Shown in pieces: positions 1-12,536 of a stretch of 64,000 bases of DNA. The position numbers and the translations under genes are program-made. The DNA lies in assembly GCF_900312675.1 (NCBI RefSeq), contig NZ_OMPC01000006.1:186001-250000 (forward strand), given 5' to 3'. Positions within the stretch are counted from its first letter, which is position 1. Each line of letters opens with the position of its first letter. The notes under the pieces are model-generated. The model searched no databases. It saw only the letters and a program-made list of their open reading frames with translations, and was not told the origin of the DNA. The DNA is from Aliivibrio sp. EL58. GTDB lineage: Bacteria; Pseudomonadota; Gammaproteobacteria; Enterobacterales; Vibrionaceae.

Positions 1-2089
1 TAAAAACCAAATCGTTTTAGAGTCAGAACGCCCTTACGGTGCGATTCGTGGCGCAGAAACCTTTCTTCAATTAATTAACACCACCAAAGACGGTTACTTC
101 GTTCCTCAAATTAATATTGAAGATGAACCTCGCTTTCCATGGCGTGGCGCATCATTTGACTCCTCTCGTCACTTTGTCACCATCGACACAATTAAACGTC
201 AAATCGACGGCTTTGCTTCAGCAAAAATGAATGTCTTCCATTGGCACTTATGGGATGACCAAGCTATCCGAATTCAAATCGAAAGCTATCCGAAATTATG
301 GGAGAAAACCGCGGACGGTGACTTCTATACGAAAGATGAAATCAAAGACGTTGTTGAATACGCACGCCTACGCGGTATTCGAGTGATCCCAGAAATCTCA
401 CTACCAGGTCATGCTTCAGCAGTTGCACACGCTTACCCTGAATTAATGTCTGGTGAAGGCAAACAATCGTATGACCAACAACGAGCTTGGGGTGTATTTG
501 TTCCTCTAATGAATCCAATTAATCCTGAACTCTATGTCTTCTTCGACAAAGTATTCAGTGAGGTGACTGAACTCTTCCCTGATGAGTATATTCATATTGG
601 TGGTGATGAACCAAACTACCAACAATGGAGTGACAATAAAGAAATCCAAGCATTCATCAAAGAGAATAATATTGATGGCAACCGTGGTCTACAGTCATAC
701 CTAAATGCACGTATTGAAAAAATGCTGAACAGCAAAGGTAAAAAAATCATGGGTTGGGATGAGATTTGGCATAAAGACCTACCAACCTCAATTGTGATTC
801 AAAGCTGGCGTGGTCATGACAGTATTGGTCGTGCAGCAAAAGAAGGCTATGCCGGATTACTATCAACCGGCTTCTATTTAGATCAACCACAACCAACAAG
901 CTACCATTACCGCAACGACCCTATGCCAAAGGGCCCGCAAGTCGATGACCAACTGAACACGGGTGAAACATTCGAAACCTACACTTGGCAGAAACCAAGA
1001 GGCAAAGGTGGCCCGCGTAAAGGAACGCTAACCATCATTACTGATAAGAATGGTGATGCTCGTGCCTTTACCGATTACAACGGCAAGTCACGTGCAAAAG
1101 TCGATATCATTGAATACACCAAAGGTGAATCATTCCGTGGTCACTTTGATAACTTCATGTCTTACACTGAATTTAACCTAACCTTTGATAGCGGCAGTAT
1201 TGAAAAAGCGAGCTACCAACTTGTTGGTAATGTTCGTTGGCCAACCACAGGTGAAATGACAGCAAGTTCATCAATCAAAAACTCAGAGATCCCAGCACCT
1301 AATGGTGGTTACCCTGTTGCTTTAGATAAAGATGAGCAAAAACTGATTCTTGGTGGCGAAGCGGCTATCTGGGCAGAGAACTACGATGACCTAACTGTTG
1401 AAGGTCGCATTTGGCCTCGAACTTATGCAGTTGCTGAACGCTTATGGTCTGCTGAAGCGCTTACCGATGAAGACAGTATGTATCAACGTCTTCAAGCTAT
1501 GGATAACTGGGCAACCATTTCTGTTGGCTTACAGCATCAAACCAACAGCTATAAACAGTATCTACGTATTGCTAACGGCGGTGATGTCTCTGCATTAATG
1601 AGCTTTGCAAACTACGCAGAACCTGCGCAGTACTACGCTCGAAACTGGGCTAAGTTTAATTCAACCGAACCTAAGGGTGAACTATACAATCAATATGAAA
1701 GATTGAATCGTTTTGCTGACGCTGTTCCTGTAGAAAGCTTCGCGGTACTAGATATGATGAAACTGGCAGAAACGGCAGTAAACAATAAAGCTGATTTAAA
1801 AGCGCTGAAGCAGCACTATCAAACTGTTCTAGAGAGTGCACAAACATCAGAAGTGATCTTTAACAACAATATCGCTTCTCTTGATACTGCACCGTTAGCA
1901 GCAAAACATATCGAAGTAGCAACAGCAGCATTAGCGGTTATTCAAGAGCTTGAAAAAGGTAAGAAGCCGACATCAAAGCAACTGGATAATCTATTAACGA
2001 TCACTACCAATGCATCAGGAATGTATGATGAGATGATTGTCGCTATCGTGCGTCCAACAGAAGAGTTGGTTCGTCAATTACGCAAATAA
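1..2089 (+). CDS. beta-N-acetylhexosaminidase, GH20 family (5' part outside window)
   Basis: The reading frame is open from the first bases of the window, so the start and N-terminal domains lie upstream; 695 residues are visible. GH20 enzymes release terminal N-acetylhexosamine from chito-oligosaccharides by substrate-assisted catalysis. The barrel is recognisable from FPWRG, the HWHLWDDQ strand, PEISLPGH, and the catalytic pair Asp-Glu in HIGGDE (about nt 593-610). Further on come GWDEIW and the aromatic AAIWAENYDD segment. The C-terminal ~200 residues are helical and less recognisable. The protein is probably periplasmic or outer-membrane attached, as in Vibrio chitobiases, but the signal sequence is not visible. 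Its natural substrate within the chitin pathway cannot be fixed from sequence alone. Confidence 0.9.
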   Translation, partial: KNQIVLESERPYGAIRGAETFLQLINTTKDGYFVPQINIEDEPRFPWRGASFDSSRHFVTIDTIKRQIDGFASAKMNVFHWHLWDDQAIRIQIESYPKLWEKTADGDFYTKDEIKDVVEYARLRGIRVIPEISLPGHASAVAHAYPELMSGEGKQSYDQQRAWGVFVPLMNPINPELYVFFDKVFSEVTELFPDEYIHIGGDEPNYQQWSDNKEIQAFIKENNIDGNRGLQSYLNARIEKMLNSKGKKIMGWDEIWHKDLPTSIVIQSWRGHDSIGRAAKEGYAGLLSTGFYLDQPQPTSYHYRNDPMPKGPQVDDQLNTGETFETYTWQKPRGKGGPRKGTLTIITDKNGDARAFTDYNGKSRAKVDIIEYTKGESFRGHFDNFMSYTEFNLTFDSGSIEKASYQLVGNVRWPTTGEMTASSSIKNSEIPAPNGGYPVALDKDEQKLILGGEAAIWAENYDDLTVEGRIWPRTYAVAERLWSAEALTDEDSMYQRLQAMDNWATISVGLQHQTNSYKQYLRIANGGDVSALMSFANYAEPAQYYARNWAKFNSTEPKGELYNQYERLNRFADAVPVESFAVLDMMKLAETAVNNKADLKALKQHYQTVLESAQTSEVIFNNNIASLDTAPLAAKHIEVATAALAVIQELEKGKKPTSKQLDNLLTITTNASGMYDEMIVAIVRPTEELVRQLRK

Positions 2090-2131
2090 ACATTAATTAA
2101 CTAACTTAAAATCAAAGTAATCAAACCATAT

Positions 2132-2163
2132 AAAGTACCACTCAATATAGAGTGGTACTTTTT
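2132..2163. terminator. bidirectional terminator between the hexosaminidase gene and thiH
   Basis: AAAGTACCACTC and GAGTGGTACTTT form a 12 bp stem with a short AT loop, with T runs on both strands. It lies between two convergent genes and can serve both the hexosaminidase gene and the thi operon. Confidence 0.85.
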
Positions 2164-2221
2164 ATTTACTGAGTAGCCAAACACACTCGATCACCGTTTC
2201 ACTTTGAAAGCGACATTTCTT

Positions 2222-3337
2222 TCAGTCCACAGTAAAGCTCCGCTCCCAGTCTTTCCATACAGGCTCAAACCCTCTAGCCTGAACAGCTTCTGCAACCGCT
2301 AAAGCAGAACGCTCATCACTGATAGAAAACTGCTCTAACTCTTCATTGTCATTAGCATACCCACCCGGTTGAGTTTTTGATGCAGCAGACACAGAAGTGA
2401 TCCCTAAAGGTAATACATTATCTCTAAAGTGTTCTGACTCCCTAGTAGACAGCGATAGCTCAACCTCTGAATTGAATAAACGGTAAGCACAAATTAATTG
2501 TACAAGCTGTTTATCATTCATGAGTGATTTAGGTTGAAATGCCCCTTCGCATGGACGTAACCTTGGAAACGAAATTGAATAACGAGTTTGCCAATATCGA
2601 CGCTCTAAATAATCCAAATGTGCAGCAACAAAAAAACAATCCGTTCGCCACTCTTCTAACCCAATAAGAGCACCAATTCCAATTTTGTCTATCCCCGCTT
2701 TCGCTAATCTATCTGGTGTTTCTAAACGATATTCAAAGTCCATTTTATTACCACGAAGATGATGCTCCGCATACGTCGATGGGTGATACGTTTCTTGATA
2801 AACCATCACCGCATCTAAGCCTAAGGTTTTTAATTCTGCGTACTCGTCTTGCTCAAGCGGCTGAACTTCCATTGCCAAGTAATTAAACGACTGCTTTATT
2901 TGTGGTAATGTTTGACGAAAGTAATTCATCCCGACTTTGGTTTCATGTTCACCCGTTACCAAAAGAACACTATCAAAGTTCATCGTTTTAATTGCTGAAA
3001 TTTCTTGTGCTATTTCGTCTTGATTAAGGGTCTTTCTCTTAATTCGATTCTCCATTGAAAAACCACAATAAGTACATGCATTGGCACATAGATTAGAAAG
3101 ATAGAGAGGGATATAAAACCCAATAGTATGCCCAAAGCGTTGGCGAGTTAAGCGCGCAGATTCTTGAGCCATAAGTTCAAGATAACTTTCCGCTGCAGGA
3201 GAAATCAACGCTTTAAAATCCTCAAGATCACGTTTAGGTTTATTCAGTGCTCGCTCTACATCATCAGCCGTTTTACTATAAATTGAGAGTTTCACCTCAT
3301 CCCAATTCAGCTTTTTCCACTCATCGGTAAATGTCAT
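2222..3337 (-). CDS. thiH: 2-iminoacetate synthase ThiH
   Basis: Radical-SAM enzyme that cleaves tyrosine to dehydroglycine (2-iminoacetate) and p-cresol for the thiazole half of thiamin. The cluster motif CANACTYC (C-x3-C-x2-C) sits near residue 90, in the usual place. I chose ATG at 3337 (371 aa) because AAGG lies 9 nt upstream; the in-frame GTG at 3343 is too close to that sequence. It is the last gene of thiCEFSGH, 14 nt after thiG, and works with ThiG and ThiS-thiocarboxylate. ThiH rather than the oxidase ThiO implies tyrosine-dependent thiazole synthesis, as in enterobacteria. Confidence 0.95.
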   Translation of the reverse strand: MTFTDEWKKLNWDEVKLSIYSKTADDVERALNKPKRDLEDFKALISPAAESYLELMAQESARLTRQRFGHTIGFYIPLYLSNLCANACTYCGFSMENRIKRKTLNQDEIAQEISAIKTMNFDSVLLVTGEHETKVGMNYFRQTLPQIKQSFNYLAMEVQPLEQDEYAELKTLGLDAVMVYQETYHPSTYAEHHLRGNKMDFEYRLETPDRLAKAGIDKIGIGALIGLEEWRTDCFFVAAHLDYLERRYWQTRYSISFPRLRPCEGAFQPKSLMNDKQLVQLICAYRLFNSEVELSLSTRESEHFRDNVLPLGITSVSAASKTQPGGYANDNEELEQFSISDERSALAVAEAVQARGFEPVWKDWERSFTVD

Positions 3338-3351
3338 TTTCACTCACCTTA

Positions 3352-4122
3352 TCAATCTAAAAATGCAGTCAATGGACTGGAAGCAACTGCTTGAGTATTT
3401 ACGGAGGCTAAGCCATTCTCGTAAGCCAGTCGTCCTGACTGAACCGCTAACTTAAAAGCCGTCGCCATCGCAATAGGATTTTTGGCTGCTGCAATCGCCG
3501 TATTCACCAGCACTGCGTCTGCTCCCATTTCCATCGCAAACGCAGCATGAGATGGCGCACCGATACCGGCATCAACCACAACAGGTACGCGAGCTTGATC
3601 AATAATAATTTCTAAAAAGTCACGACTTGCAATGCCTTTATTCGAACCAATGGGAGCCCCTAGAGGCATCACTGCAGCACAACCCACTTCTTCTAAACGC
3701 TTGCACAAAACAGGATCAGCATGGCAATACGGTAAGACGATAAAACCTTGACGAACTAATTCTTCTGCTGCTTTTAATGTTTCAATTGGATCGGGCATTA
3801 AATACTTAGGGTCTGGATGAATCTCTAATTTTAGCCAATTGGTTTGCAGGGCTTCTCTGGCAAGTTGAGCAGCAAAAATAGCTTCTCTAGCGTTCTTCGC
3901 TCCTGACGTATTCGGCAATAGATTAATACCAGCATCAACAATTGGTTTTAATATATTGTCTTCAGGGTTATTCACCTCCACACGTTTCAGCGCCATGGTC
4001 GCCAATTCAGAGCCCGACTCTATTAATGATTTTTGCATTATGCCTGAGTTGGGAAACTTTCCGGTTCCAGTAAACAAACGTGATGAAAAAGATTTACCGG
4101 CAATGATTAATGAGCCACTCAT
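3352..4122 (-). CDS. thiG: thiazole synthase ThiG
   Basis: Makes thiazole phosphate from 1-deoxyxylulose-5-phosphate, dehydroglycine and the sulfur carried by ThiS. The 256-residue TIM barrel is full length. It shows the N-terminal FTGTGKF segment, the conserved LPNTSGA stretch, [10 protein letters not shown], the PLGAPIGSN phosphate loop and the terminal [13 protein letters not shown] motif. It starts one nucleotide after the thiS stop, so translation is probably coupled with thiS, its direct partner. Confidence 0.96.
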   Translation of the reverse strand: MSGSLIIAGKSFSSRLFTGTGKFPNSGIMQKSLIESGSELATMALKRVEVNNPEDNILKPIVDAGINLLPNTSGAKNAREAIFAAQLAREALQTNWLKLEIHPDPKYLMPDPIETLKAAEELVRQGFIVLPYCHADPVLCKRLEEVGCAAVMPLGAPIGSNKGIASRDFLEIIIDQARVPVVVDAGIGAPSHAAFAMEMGADAVLVNTAIAAAKNPIAMATAFKLAVQSGRLAYENGLASVNTQAVASSPLTAFLD

Positions 4123-4123
4123 G

Positions 4124-4336
4124 TTAGCCTCCTGCTATCGCTTGAAATAATGAAATGCTTTCGCCATCAGAAAGACCACGGGTTTGCCACTCTGATCTTG
4201 GGATTATTTGATTGCTCATCGCTAATGCGCACCCTTGAGTATCAACCTTATGCAGGGCAAGAAAAGAGTGAATGGAGTGTGTTTTCTCTACTCGATAAAC
4301 CACATTATTCAGCTCTATTGTTATTAGATTACTCAC
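4124..4336 (-). CDS. thiS: sulfur carrier protein ThiS
   Basis: Ubiquitin-fold sulfur carrier, adenylated and thiocarboxylated at its C-terminus by ThiF. It ends in the diagnostic Gly-Gly (AIAGG). I chose GTG at 4336 (70 aa, [11 protein letters not shown]...) because GGAGAG lies 7 nt upstream and the codon overlaps the thiF stop as GTGAGTAA, typical of coupled translation. ATG at 4351 (75 aa) is possible. The long open frame to 4477 is only read-through of the thiF 3' end. Family members are about 65-70 aa, which favours the GTG. Confidence 0.88.
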   Translation of the reverse strand: MSNLITIELNNVVYRVEKTHSIHSFLALHKVDTQGCALAMSNQIIPRSEWQTRGLSDGESISLFQAIAGG

Positions 4337-5186
4337 AAATAAACTCTCCATTAATACATTCTTGGCTCTGCAATGTTTCACGTGAAACATGAGGGTGCTG
4401 TTGGGATCGACAACAAACAGAACAAGTGTTGTCTTTAGGGATATCAATACAAGACCATTGAAGTGATCTGCCATCAAATTGATGAATCGAACTCCACTTA
4501 ACCCAACTTGGCTGAGTGAGATACTTGATGGTTTCTAACGCCTGTAGGTTGCCAATCATGCCAACCACAGGACCGATAATGCCAAATGACTGACAGTTTT
4601 GTGTTTGCTGACTTTCTGTAAATGGAAACAAGCAATGGTAGCAAGCCGATGCATTTTGATTATCCTGTTGCTGATTAGAGAACAACATCAGTTGTCCTTG
4701 CCACCCGATTGCCGCACCAGAAATAAGCGCTACTCCGTTTTTTACACAAGCAGCATTAATCTCATGACGCGTAAATAAGTTATCGCTACAGTCGAGAACG
4801 ACATCGACTTGAGTCAGAAAGCGAGATAATTCAGGTTCAGATAAATGATGATTGATAACCTCAACCGTAACTGCATTGTTTAGATCTTTTATCTGCTGCG
4901 CCATAGCAATCGCTTTGTTCTGAGCGATATTCGATTTACGATAAATAACTTGTCGCTGTAAGTTACTCAATTCAAGTTTATCGCCATCAGCGACAATCAA
5001 GGTCCCTATGCCAGCAGCAGCTAAGTACATTCCAACGGCAGAGCCAAGCCCTCCACAACCAATCATCAATACTGTGCTATTTCTTAATGATAACTGCCCT
5101 TTTTCACCAATATCAGGCAACATGACTTGACGGCTATAGCGGAGGAAGTCTTGATCATTGAGCCCCTCCATTAATAAATTACTCAT
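4329..5186 (-). CDS. thiF: ThiS adenylyltransferase ThiF
   Basis: E1-like enzyme that adenylates the ThiS C-terminus before sulfur transfer. It has the Rossmann nucleotide loop GCGGLGS, the DCSDN strand that follows the active-site region, and paired zinc cysteines (CYHC and CSVCC). The start at 5186 (MSNLLMEGLND, 285 aa) overlaps the thiE stop by 8 nt; longer ATG options at 5201 and 5225 lie inside thiE. The C-terminal tail after the second zinc pair is longer than in E. coli, and part of it (HVSRET) is the translation of a perfect parS site. Confidence 0.93.
   Translation of the reverse strand: MSNLLMEGLNDQDFLRYSRQVMLPDIGEKGQLSLRNSTVLMIGCGGLGSAVGMYLAAAGIGTLIVADGDKLELSNLQRQVIYRKSNIAQNKAIAMAQQIKDLNNAVTVEVINHHLSEPELSRFLTQVDVVLDCSDNLFTRHEINAACVKNGVALISGAAIGWQGQLMLFSNQQQDNQNASACYHCLFPFTESQQTQNCQSFGIIGPVVGMIGNLQALETIKYLTQPSWVKWSSIHQFDGRSLQWSCIDIPKDNTCSVCCRSQQHPHVSRETLQSQECINGEFICE
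4374..4389. promoter_or_regulatory. parS: parS site 1 (ParB binding site)
   Basis: TGTTTCACGTGAAACA, an exact match to the widespread chromosomal parS palindrome, inside the 3' end of thiF. A chromosomal ParB is encoded at 47.4 kb. Confidence 0.92.
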
Positions 5187-5844
5187 AAGTAGCCTCGACA
5201 TTTTTCTTCTCTCTTGGCTTAGCAAGAATAGCGGTAAACTGAGTTATAACTTCTTCGACATTGCTAGCCTGAGTAATCGCGCGAACTACCGCAATACTGT
5301 CTACACCGGTTTGCCACACTTGCTCTGCGACCGTAAGATCAATGCCACCAATAGCAACGGTTGGAGTATCACCTGCTAACTGTTGGTTTTTTGCTAGGTT
5401 AACTAGGCCTTGCGGTTGTGATGGCATATCTTTCGTGGGTGTAGGAAATATATGTCCAAGCGCTAAGTAACTAGGATTGAGATCTTTCACTTTCAATAGC
5501 TCACTGTCATCATGAGTAGATAACCCCAAGCAAATGCCAGCATCTGATATTGCCTGCAGATCAGCGATTTCTATATCTTCTTGTCCAAGGTGAATTCCAA
5601 ATGCCTTGTGTTTAATGGCTAGCTGCCAATAGTCATTAATAAACACTTGAGCATCATATTGACGGCCAAGTTCGATTGCTTTGATTACCTGCTCTTCTAT
5701 GTCTGCTTGTTCTGGATTCTTAATTCGTAATTGAACCGTTTTCACCCCAAGGCTAAGCACGGTTTTAATCCATGACACATCATCAACCACGGGGTAAAGA
5801 CCAAATTTATTTCTATCAATCGCAGGAAAAGTATACATACTCAT
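5179..5844 (-). CDS. thiE: thiamin-phosphate synthase ThiE
   Basis: Condenses the pyrimidine pyrophosphate (HMP-PP) with thiazole phosphate to thiamin phosphate. The protein is 221 aa, of normal length, with family landmarks VQLRIKN, FINDYWQLA, GIHLGQED, the LALGHIFPTPTK phosphate loop and AIGGI near the end. A GAGGAGA ribosome site precedes ATG 5844. It overlaps thiF by 8 nt and is separated from thiC by about 100 nt that hold a perfect parS site. The HMP kinase gene thiD is not in this operon. Confidence 0.95.
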   Translation of the reverse strand: MSMYTFPAIDRNKFGLYPVVDDVSWIKTVLSLGVKTVQLRIKNPEQADIEEQVIKAIELGRQYDAQVFINDYWQLAIKHKAFGIHLGQEDIEIADLQAISDAGICLGLSTHDDSELLKVKDLNPSYLALGHIFPTPTKDMPSQPQGLVNLAKNQQLAGDTPTVAIGGIDLTVAEQVWQTGVDSIAVVRAITQASNVEEVITQFTAILAKPREKKNVEATYE

Positions 5845-5873
5845 CTCTCCTCAAACCTTCGATAAACAAGCGA

Positions 5874-5889
5874 TGTTTCACGTGAAACA
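5874..5889. promoter_or_regulatory. parS: parS site 2 (ParB binding site)
   Basis: A second perfect TGTTTCACGTGAAACA, in the thiC-thiE intergenic space 1.5 kb from site 1. Being non-coding, it is not constrained by protein sequence. Confidence 0.93.
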
Positions 5890-5944
5890 CCACTTACTAT
5901 TTATTACTACATCTTCAATATTGATTTAAAAGAAAGATAATGAG

Positions 5945-7942
<1,998 letters not shown>

Positions 7943-8080
7943 TTAGTTTAAGATACAACAGAGAATAGACCTGCATATCTGTATGTTATGAATTACACAA
8001 ATAAATTAAAGCCAAAATTCAGCTACGATTTATCATTAAATAATTCGGTTAGTGATTAACAAACTAAGATAAAAAATATC

Positions 8081-8176
8081 TCTTGTTCCCTTCGCAGGTA
8101 TTAGCCTGATCAGGTTCTACGGATCCCGCAACGCGGTCTCAGCTCGTACTATAAAAGTACTAAGCACTCCGACAAG
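8081..8176 (-). ncRNA. TPP riboswitch (THI element)
   Basis: On the minus strand the leader reads CGGAGTGC ... GCTGAGA ... CCTGATCAGGCTAATACC ... GCGAAGGGAACAAGA. These are the conserved sequences of the thiamin pyrophosphate aptamer, in the right order. It lies about 200 nt upstream of the thiC start, so it is the expected control element of thiCEFSGH. Confidence 0.96.
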
Positions 8177-8326
8177 TTTCTTTCAGATCTTCCTAATGAA
8201 AATCTGAATGTGTCCGGAGTATAAAGAAAGTACAGAGGAAATGAAATGGAAGAGAAGGAAGTTATCAAGTGGTTGGCTGAGTTTGTGAGTGAACGCATAT
8301 TGAGCTTTGTATATAACAATTCATAT

Positions 8327-8550
8327 TGAACCTTGTGTGCTTCGCAACAAAAAACCACCTTTGTCATCCGCAGCTCTTACACCATCAAATACAATGTTCT
8401 TTTTTGTGGAGAAGCACATTAGGTTCTAAACACACCATCATTACATACTGAACCTTGTGTGCTTCGTAACAAAAAACACCTTTGTCATCCGTAGCTCTTA
8501 CACCATCAAATACAATGTTCTTTTTTGTGGAGAAGCACATTAGGTTCTAA
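8327..8550. repeat. two tandem copies of a ~102 bp foldback element
   Basis: Copy 1 spans 8327-8429 and copy 2 spans 8449-8550. They differ at only a few bases, including a one-base length difference, and repeat with a period of 122 bp. In each copy the ends are inverted: GAACCTTGTGTGCTTC at one end and GAAGCACATTAGGTTC at the other. The pairing continues inward through ACAAAAAA/TTTTTTGT to about 31 bp per arm, with some mismatches and a loop of roughly 35-40 nt. There is no open frame and no attC core (GTTRRRY). The element lies between the clc stop and the thiC leader. I do not recognise it as a named repeat family. Confidence 0.9.
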
Positions 8551-8562
8551 TCTAAACCAATA

Positions 8563-8578
8563 CGTTTCACGTGAAACA
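8563..8578. promoter_or_regulatory. parS: parS site 3 (one mismatch)
   Basis: CGTTTCACGTGAAACA, differing from the parS palindrome only at its first base. It lies 7 bp beyond the stop of the ClC gene, in non-coding DNA. Confidence 0.82.
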
Positions 8579-8584
8579 TTAAAA

Positions 8585-9958
8585 CTATTTTTTACTCAAC
8601 TTGTTTGCCAAATGCTTTAGCCACGAAGAGTTATGTTCGCGGTAAGAGCCAATTTTATTAGAACCATCATGATCGCGGCCATGCTCTAACGTTTTAGATA
8701 CAGCCACACGCTGAGAAGAATAAATACCCGTATGACCACTAAAGTAATATGCGGTATAACACGCTAACGCAAAGTAAGGTAAGTAATCCGCGCCAAACAG
8801 CTCAACCCCCATAATAGTACAAGCCAACGGTGTATTAGTAGCTGCTGCAAATACCGCTAAGAACCCTAACGCCGCAAACAGGTCAACAGGAGCACCCATC
8901 ACCCAAGCAAGGAAATTACCTAAGGTCGCGCCAACAAAGAACAGAGGTGTTACCTCACCACCTTTATATCCTGCCGCTAATGTGATCGCCGTTAAGAGTA
9001 GTTTTAAAATCCAACTATACCACTCAGCCCCACCAGCACTGAATGCCGAAGTAATACTCACACCACCATCACGACTTGGATAAACACCAATACCAATGTA
9101 ATCGTAATTACCAATTAACTGCGTAATAGCAATAACCATTAAGCCACCAACAACTACGATTAAATATGGGTTTTTAAGCGTGGCATTAAATACATCTTTA
9201 AAGCCGTGAGTTAATTCACCAAACAGATAACCCGCCAAGCCAAACGCAATCGCAGCAACAATCACCTTCGCCATTAATACCAGGTCGATATCAATCGCAT
9301 GACCAAATAAAGTACTGACTTGATCAAAATTAATTAAGTAATGAGTATGATGAGCCCCCCACGCAGAGGCCACGACATTCGCTAAAATTGCCGCCAACAA
9401 AGCAGGAATGATGGCATTGAATTTAATACGACCAATAAATAACACTTCAAGCGCAAAGATAGCGCCAGTAAATGGGGTGCCAAAGATAGACGCAAAACCC
9501 GCAGCAACACCAGCCGTCAGCATCATTCGTCGATCATCTTCAGATAGCTTAAACACTCTAGACAATAAATCTGTCGTTGCCCCCCCAATCTGAACCGCCG
9601 TCCCTTCTCGACCTGCTGAGCCACCGAATAGATGCGTAATAACCGTCGTAATTAACACCAATGGACCCATTCGAACAGGAACACCCTCTCCCGCTTCATT
9701 TATCTCATCCATGATCAAGTTATTACCACCTGCTGAGTTTCTCCCCCAGTTGCGATAACTGTATACGATCACTAAACCTGCCAACGGCAGAAGATAAATT
9801 AACCAAGGATTGGCAATACGAGCTTGAGTCGCTTCGCTTAATAACCAAAGAAAAAAGGCATTAAATGAACCAACTAGTAACGCAACAGGAATTACGAGCA
9901 GCGACCAACGGAACATTTGATAAAAGTTTTGCAGATTACGATTTAGAGGATGTGCCAT
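8585..9958 (-). CDS. ClC-family chloride channel or Cl-/H+ antiporter
   Basis: Polytopic inner-membrane protein of 457 aa with the ClC fold, made of many broken hydrophobic helices. The anion pore motif [14 protein letters not shown] (about residues 112-125) contains the glutamate that gates the pore in ClC proteins. The first selectivity loop corresponding to GSGIP of E. coli ClcA is not conserved (AGGNN), so this belongs to a ClcA-related subgroup rather than being clear ClcA. Channel versus exchanger mode cannot be decided by eye. It is monocistronic; its 3' flank carries a parS-like site and the foldback repeats. Confidence 0.85.
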   Translation of the reverse strand: MAHPLNRNLQNFYQMFRWSLLVIPVALLVGSFNAFFLWLLSEATQARIANPWLIYLLPLAGLVIVYSYRNWGRNSAGGNNLIMDEINEAGEGVPVRMGPLVLITTVITHLFGGSAGREGTAVQIGGATTDLLSRVFKLSEDDRRMMLTAGVAAGFASIFGTPFTGAIFALEVLFIGRIKFNAIIPALLAAILANVVASAWGAHHTHYLINFDQVSTLFGHAIDIDLVLMAKVIVAAIAFGLAGYLFGELTHGFKDVFNATLKNPYLIVVVGGLMVIAITQLIGNYDYIGIGVYPSRDGGVSITSAFSAGGAEWYSWILKLLLTAITLAAGYKGGEVTPLFFVGATLGNFLAWVMGAPVDLFAALGFLAVFAAATNTPLACTIMGVELFGADYLPYFALACYTAYYFSGHTGIYSSQRVAVSKTLEHGRDHDGSNKIGSYREHNSSWLKHLANKLSKK

Positions 9959-10251
9959 GAGTTTCTATCTTTTAATAATGGTTAATCAAAAGGATAGACT
10001 ATCTTAGAAGAGAAGAGAAATAACAAACAGCTCTACTATAGACGGATCTATCCCGATACGACCAGAAACAACTGATCAGGATAACGCTACAGTAGGAATC
10101 ATTATCTCTAAATTAGAGCAGTTAAAGGTGGAAATCCATCACCCGTGATTGGTATTGGAATCAATCAACGAAACAAATGCTACTCCTATGATTTATAAAT
10201 GGCAAATAAAAAGCATATACATTATTTAGCTTCCATCTTAGTTCAAAGGTA
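9959..10251. other. intergenic region upstream of the ClC gene
   Basis: About 290 bp between the ClC start and the cytochrome c stop. I see no gene, repeat or confident hairpin; it should contain the ClC promoter on the minus strand. Confidence 0.5.
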
Positions 10252-10584
10252 TTACTTATTAATAGTATCAATATAAGCAAAGATATCTTTTACATCCTCT
10301 TCGTTCAATATGCTTTTCCATGCAGGCATTCCTTCATTACCATTTAGCACTGTATCTATTAACTCACTCTCAGATTCCCAAAATGATGTTAACCCTTCAT
10401 AGATATTAGATGGCTGCTCAGATAGCGATTCACCCGCAATTCCATCACCGTGCCCTTTATCACCATGGCAAGAAGTACAAAGCATTTTATAGTTTGCTTC
10501 ACCATTAGATAAAGCTATTGATTCGGCATTTACTGCGCTAATTAAACTGAAACCTAAAACAAGAGCTGTAAGTGTTTTTTTCAT
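10252..10584 (-). CDS. small periplasmic c-type cytochrome
   Basis: A 110-residue precursor with a Sec signal peptide (MKKTLTALVLGFSLISAVNA) and one class I cytochrome c domain. The haem motif CTSCH is at about residues 36-40 and the distal ligand Met is probably in the GMPAW segment. It resembles soluble mono-haem carriers of the cytochrome c5/c553 type. No oxidase, reductase or assembly gene is adjacent, so its redox partner is unknown. It appears to be transcribed alone. Confidence 0.85.
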   Translation of the reverse strand: MKKTLTALVLGFSLISAVNAESIALSNGEANYKMLCTSCHGDKGHGDGIAGESLSEQPSNIYEGLTSFWESESELIDTVLNGNEGMPAWKSILNEEDVKDIFAYIDTINK

Positions 10585-10651
10585 AATAAATAATCCCTAA
10601 AGTTAATCTACATATAAGGTACACCACACCCTATGAACCTAAGATGAATAA

Positions 10652-10679
10652 AAAAGGCGCCTAAATTAAGGGCGCCTTT
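10652..10679 (-). terminator. terminator of the 64-aa ORF
   Basis: AAAGGCGCC and GGCGCCTTT pair around a short AT loop, followed on the minus strand by six T. It lies directly downstream of the small gene at 10701-10895. Confidence 0.8.
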
Positions 10680-10700
10680 GTTTGCATTTATTATGTTAGT

Positions 10701-10895
10701 TTACCAAGTTAATACTGGAGTATAGCCACTCACTGCATTAGCCATTTTGGTATTTACACTTTCGAATCCTTTCCAAAGCTTTTTCATTACTGCTGATTTT
10801 TTCTTTCTTGCTTGCTGTTTGCCATACATTTCTTCGTTTAGCATCTTCTTTGCAGCAACTTGACCAAGATAGACAGAACCTAAATCGTAATTCAT
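10701..10895 (-). CDS. small basic protein of unknown function (64 aa)
   Basis: I do not recognise this protein. It is 64 aa, with a strongly basic middle (KQQARKKKSAVMKKLWKGF) and a more neutral end (NAVSGYTPVLTW). It has no signal peptide or membrane segment. An AAGG sequence lies at a workable distance before ATG 10895, and a strong terminator follows the stop, so it looks like a complete single-gene transcription unit. The charge pattern would fit nucleic-acid or membrane-surface contact, but that is only a guess. Confidence 0.65.
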   Translation of the reverse strand: MNYDLGSVYLGQVAAKKMLNEEMYGKQQARKKKSAVMKKLWKGFESVNTKMANAVSGYTPVLTW

Positions 10896-10978
10896 TGTAA
10901 TAAAACCTTAGAGATTAATTAAGCAGCAGATTTTACTCTCTACGCCTCAAAAAACAAGATCTAGATCACAAAATAAAT

Positions 10979-12376
<1,398 letters not shown>

Positions 12377-12485
12377 CTACTTATACTCAATAAATTAATT
12401 CTAATATGAATATAGTCAATAACTAAAAATAAGTCTGAGAGCCCACTCCCATCACATGTTCTTTTCTCAAATTTCAGATAGCAAA

Positions 12486-12513
12486 AAGGCTTGTACCTTT
12501 CGATACAAGCCTT
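12486..12513 (-). terminator. terminator downstream of the tRNA remnant
   Basis: AAGGCTTGTA and TACAAGCCTT form a perfect 10 bp stem, followed on the minus strand by T5. It is the second terminator downstream of tRNA-Trp. Confidence 0.85.
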
Positions 12514-12536
12514 CTCTAAATATGACAAAGCTAGAG

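Noticed and set aside
4337-4477. Upstream extension of the thiS frame
   Set aside because: It lies wholly within thiF in another frame, and its translation has no ThiS character.
8149-8367. A 72-codon minus-strand frame upstream of thiC
   Set aside because: It runs through the TPP riboswitch and into the foldback repeat, has no ribosome site, and its composition is not protein-like.
8327-8550. Idea that the 102 bp repeats are integron attC sites
   Set aside because: No GTTRRRY or RYYYAAC cores, no gene cassettes and no integrase nearby.
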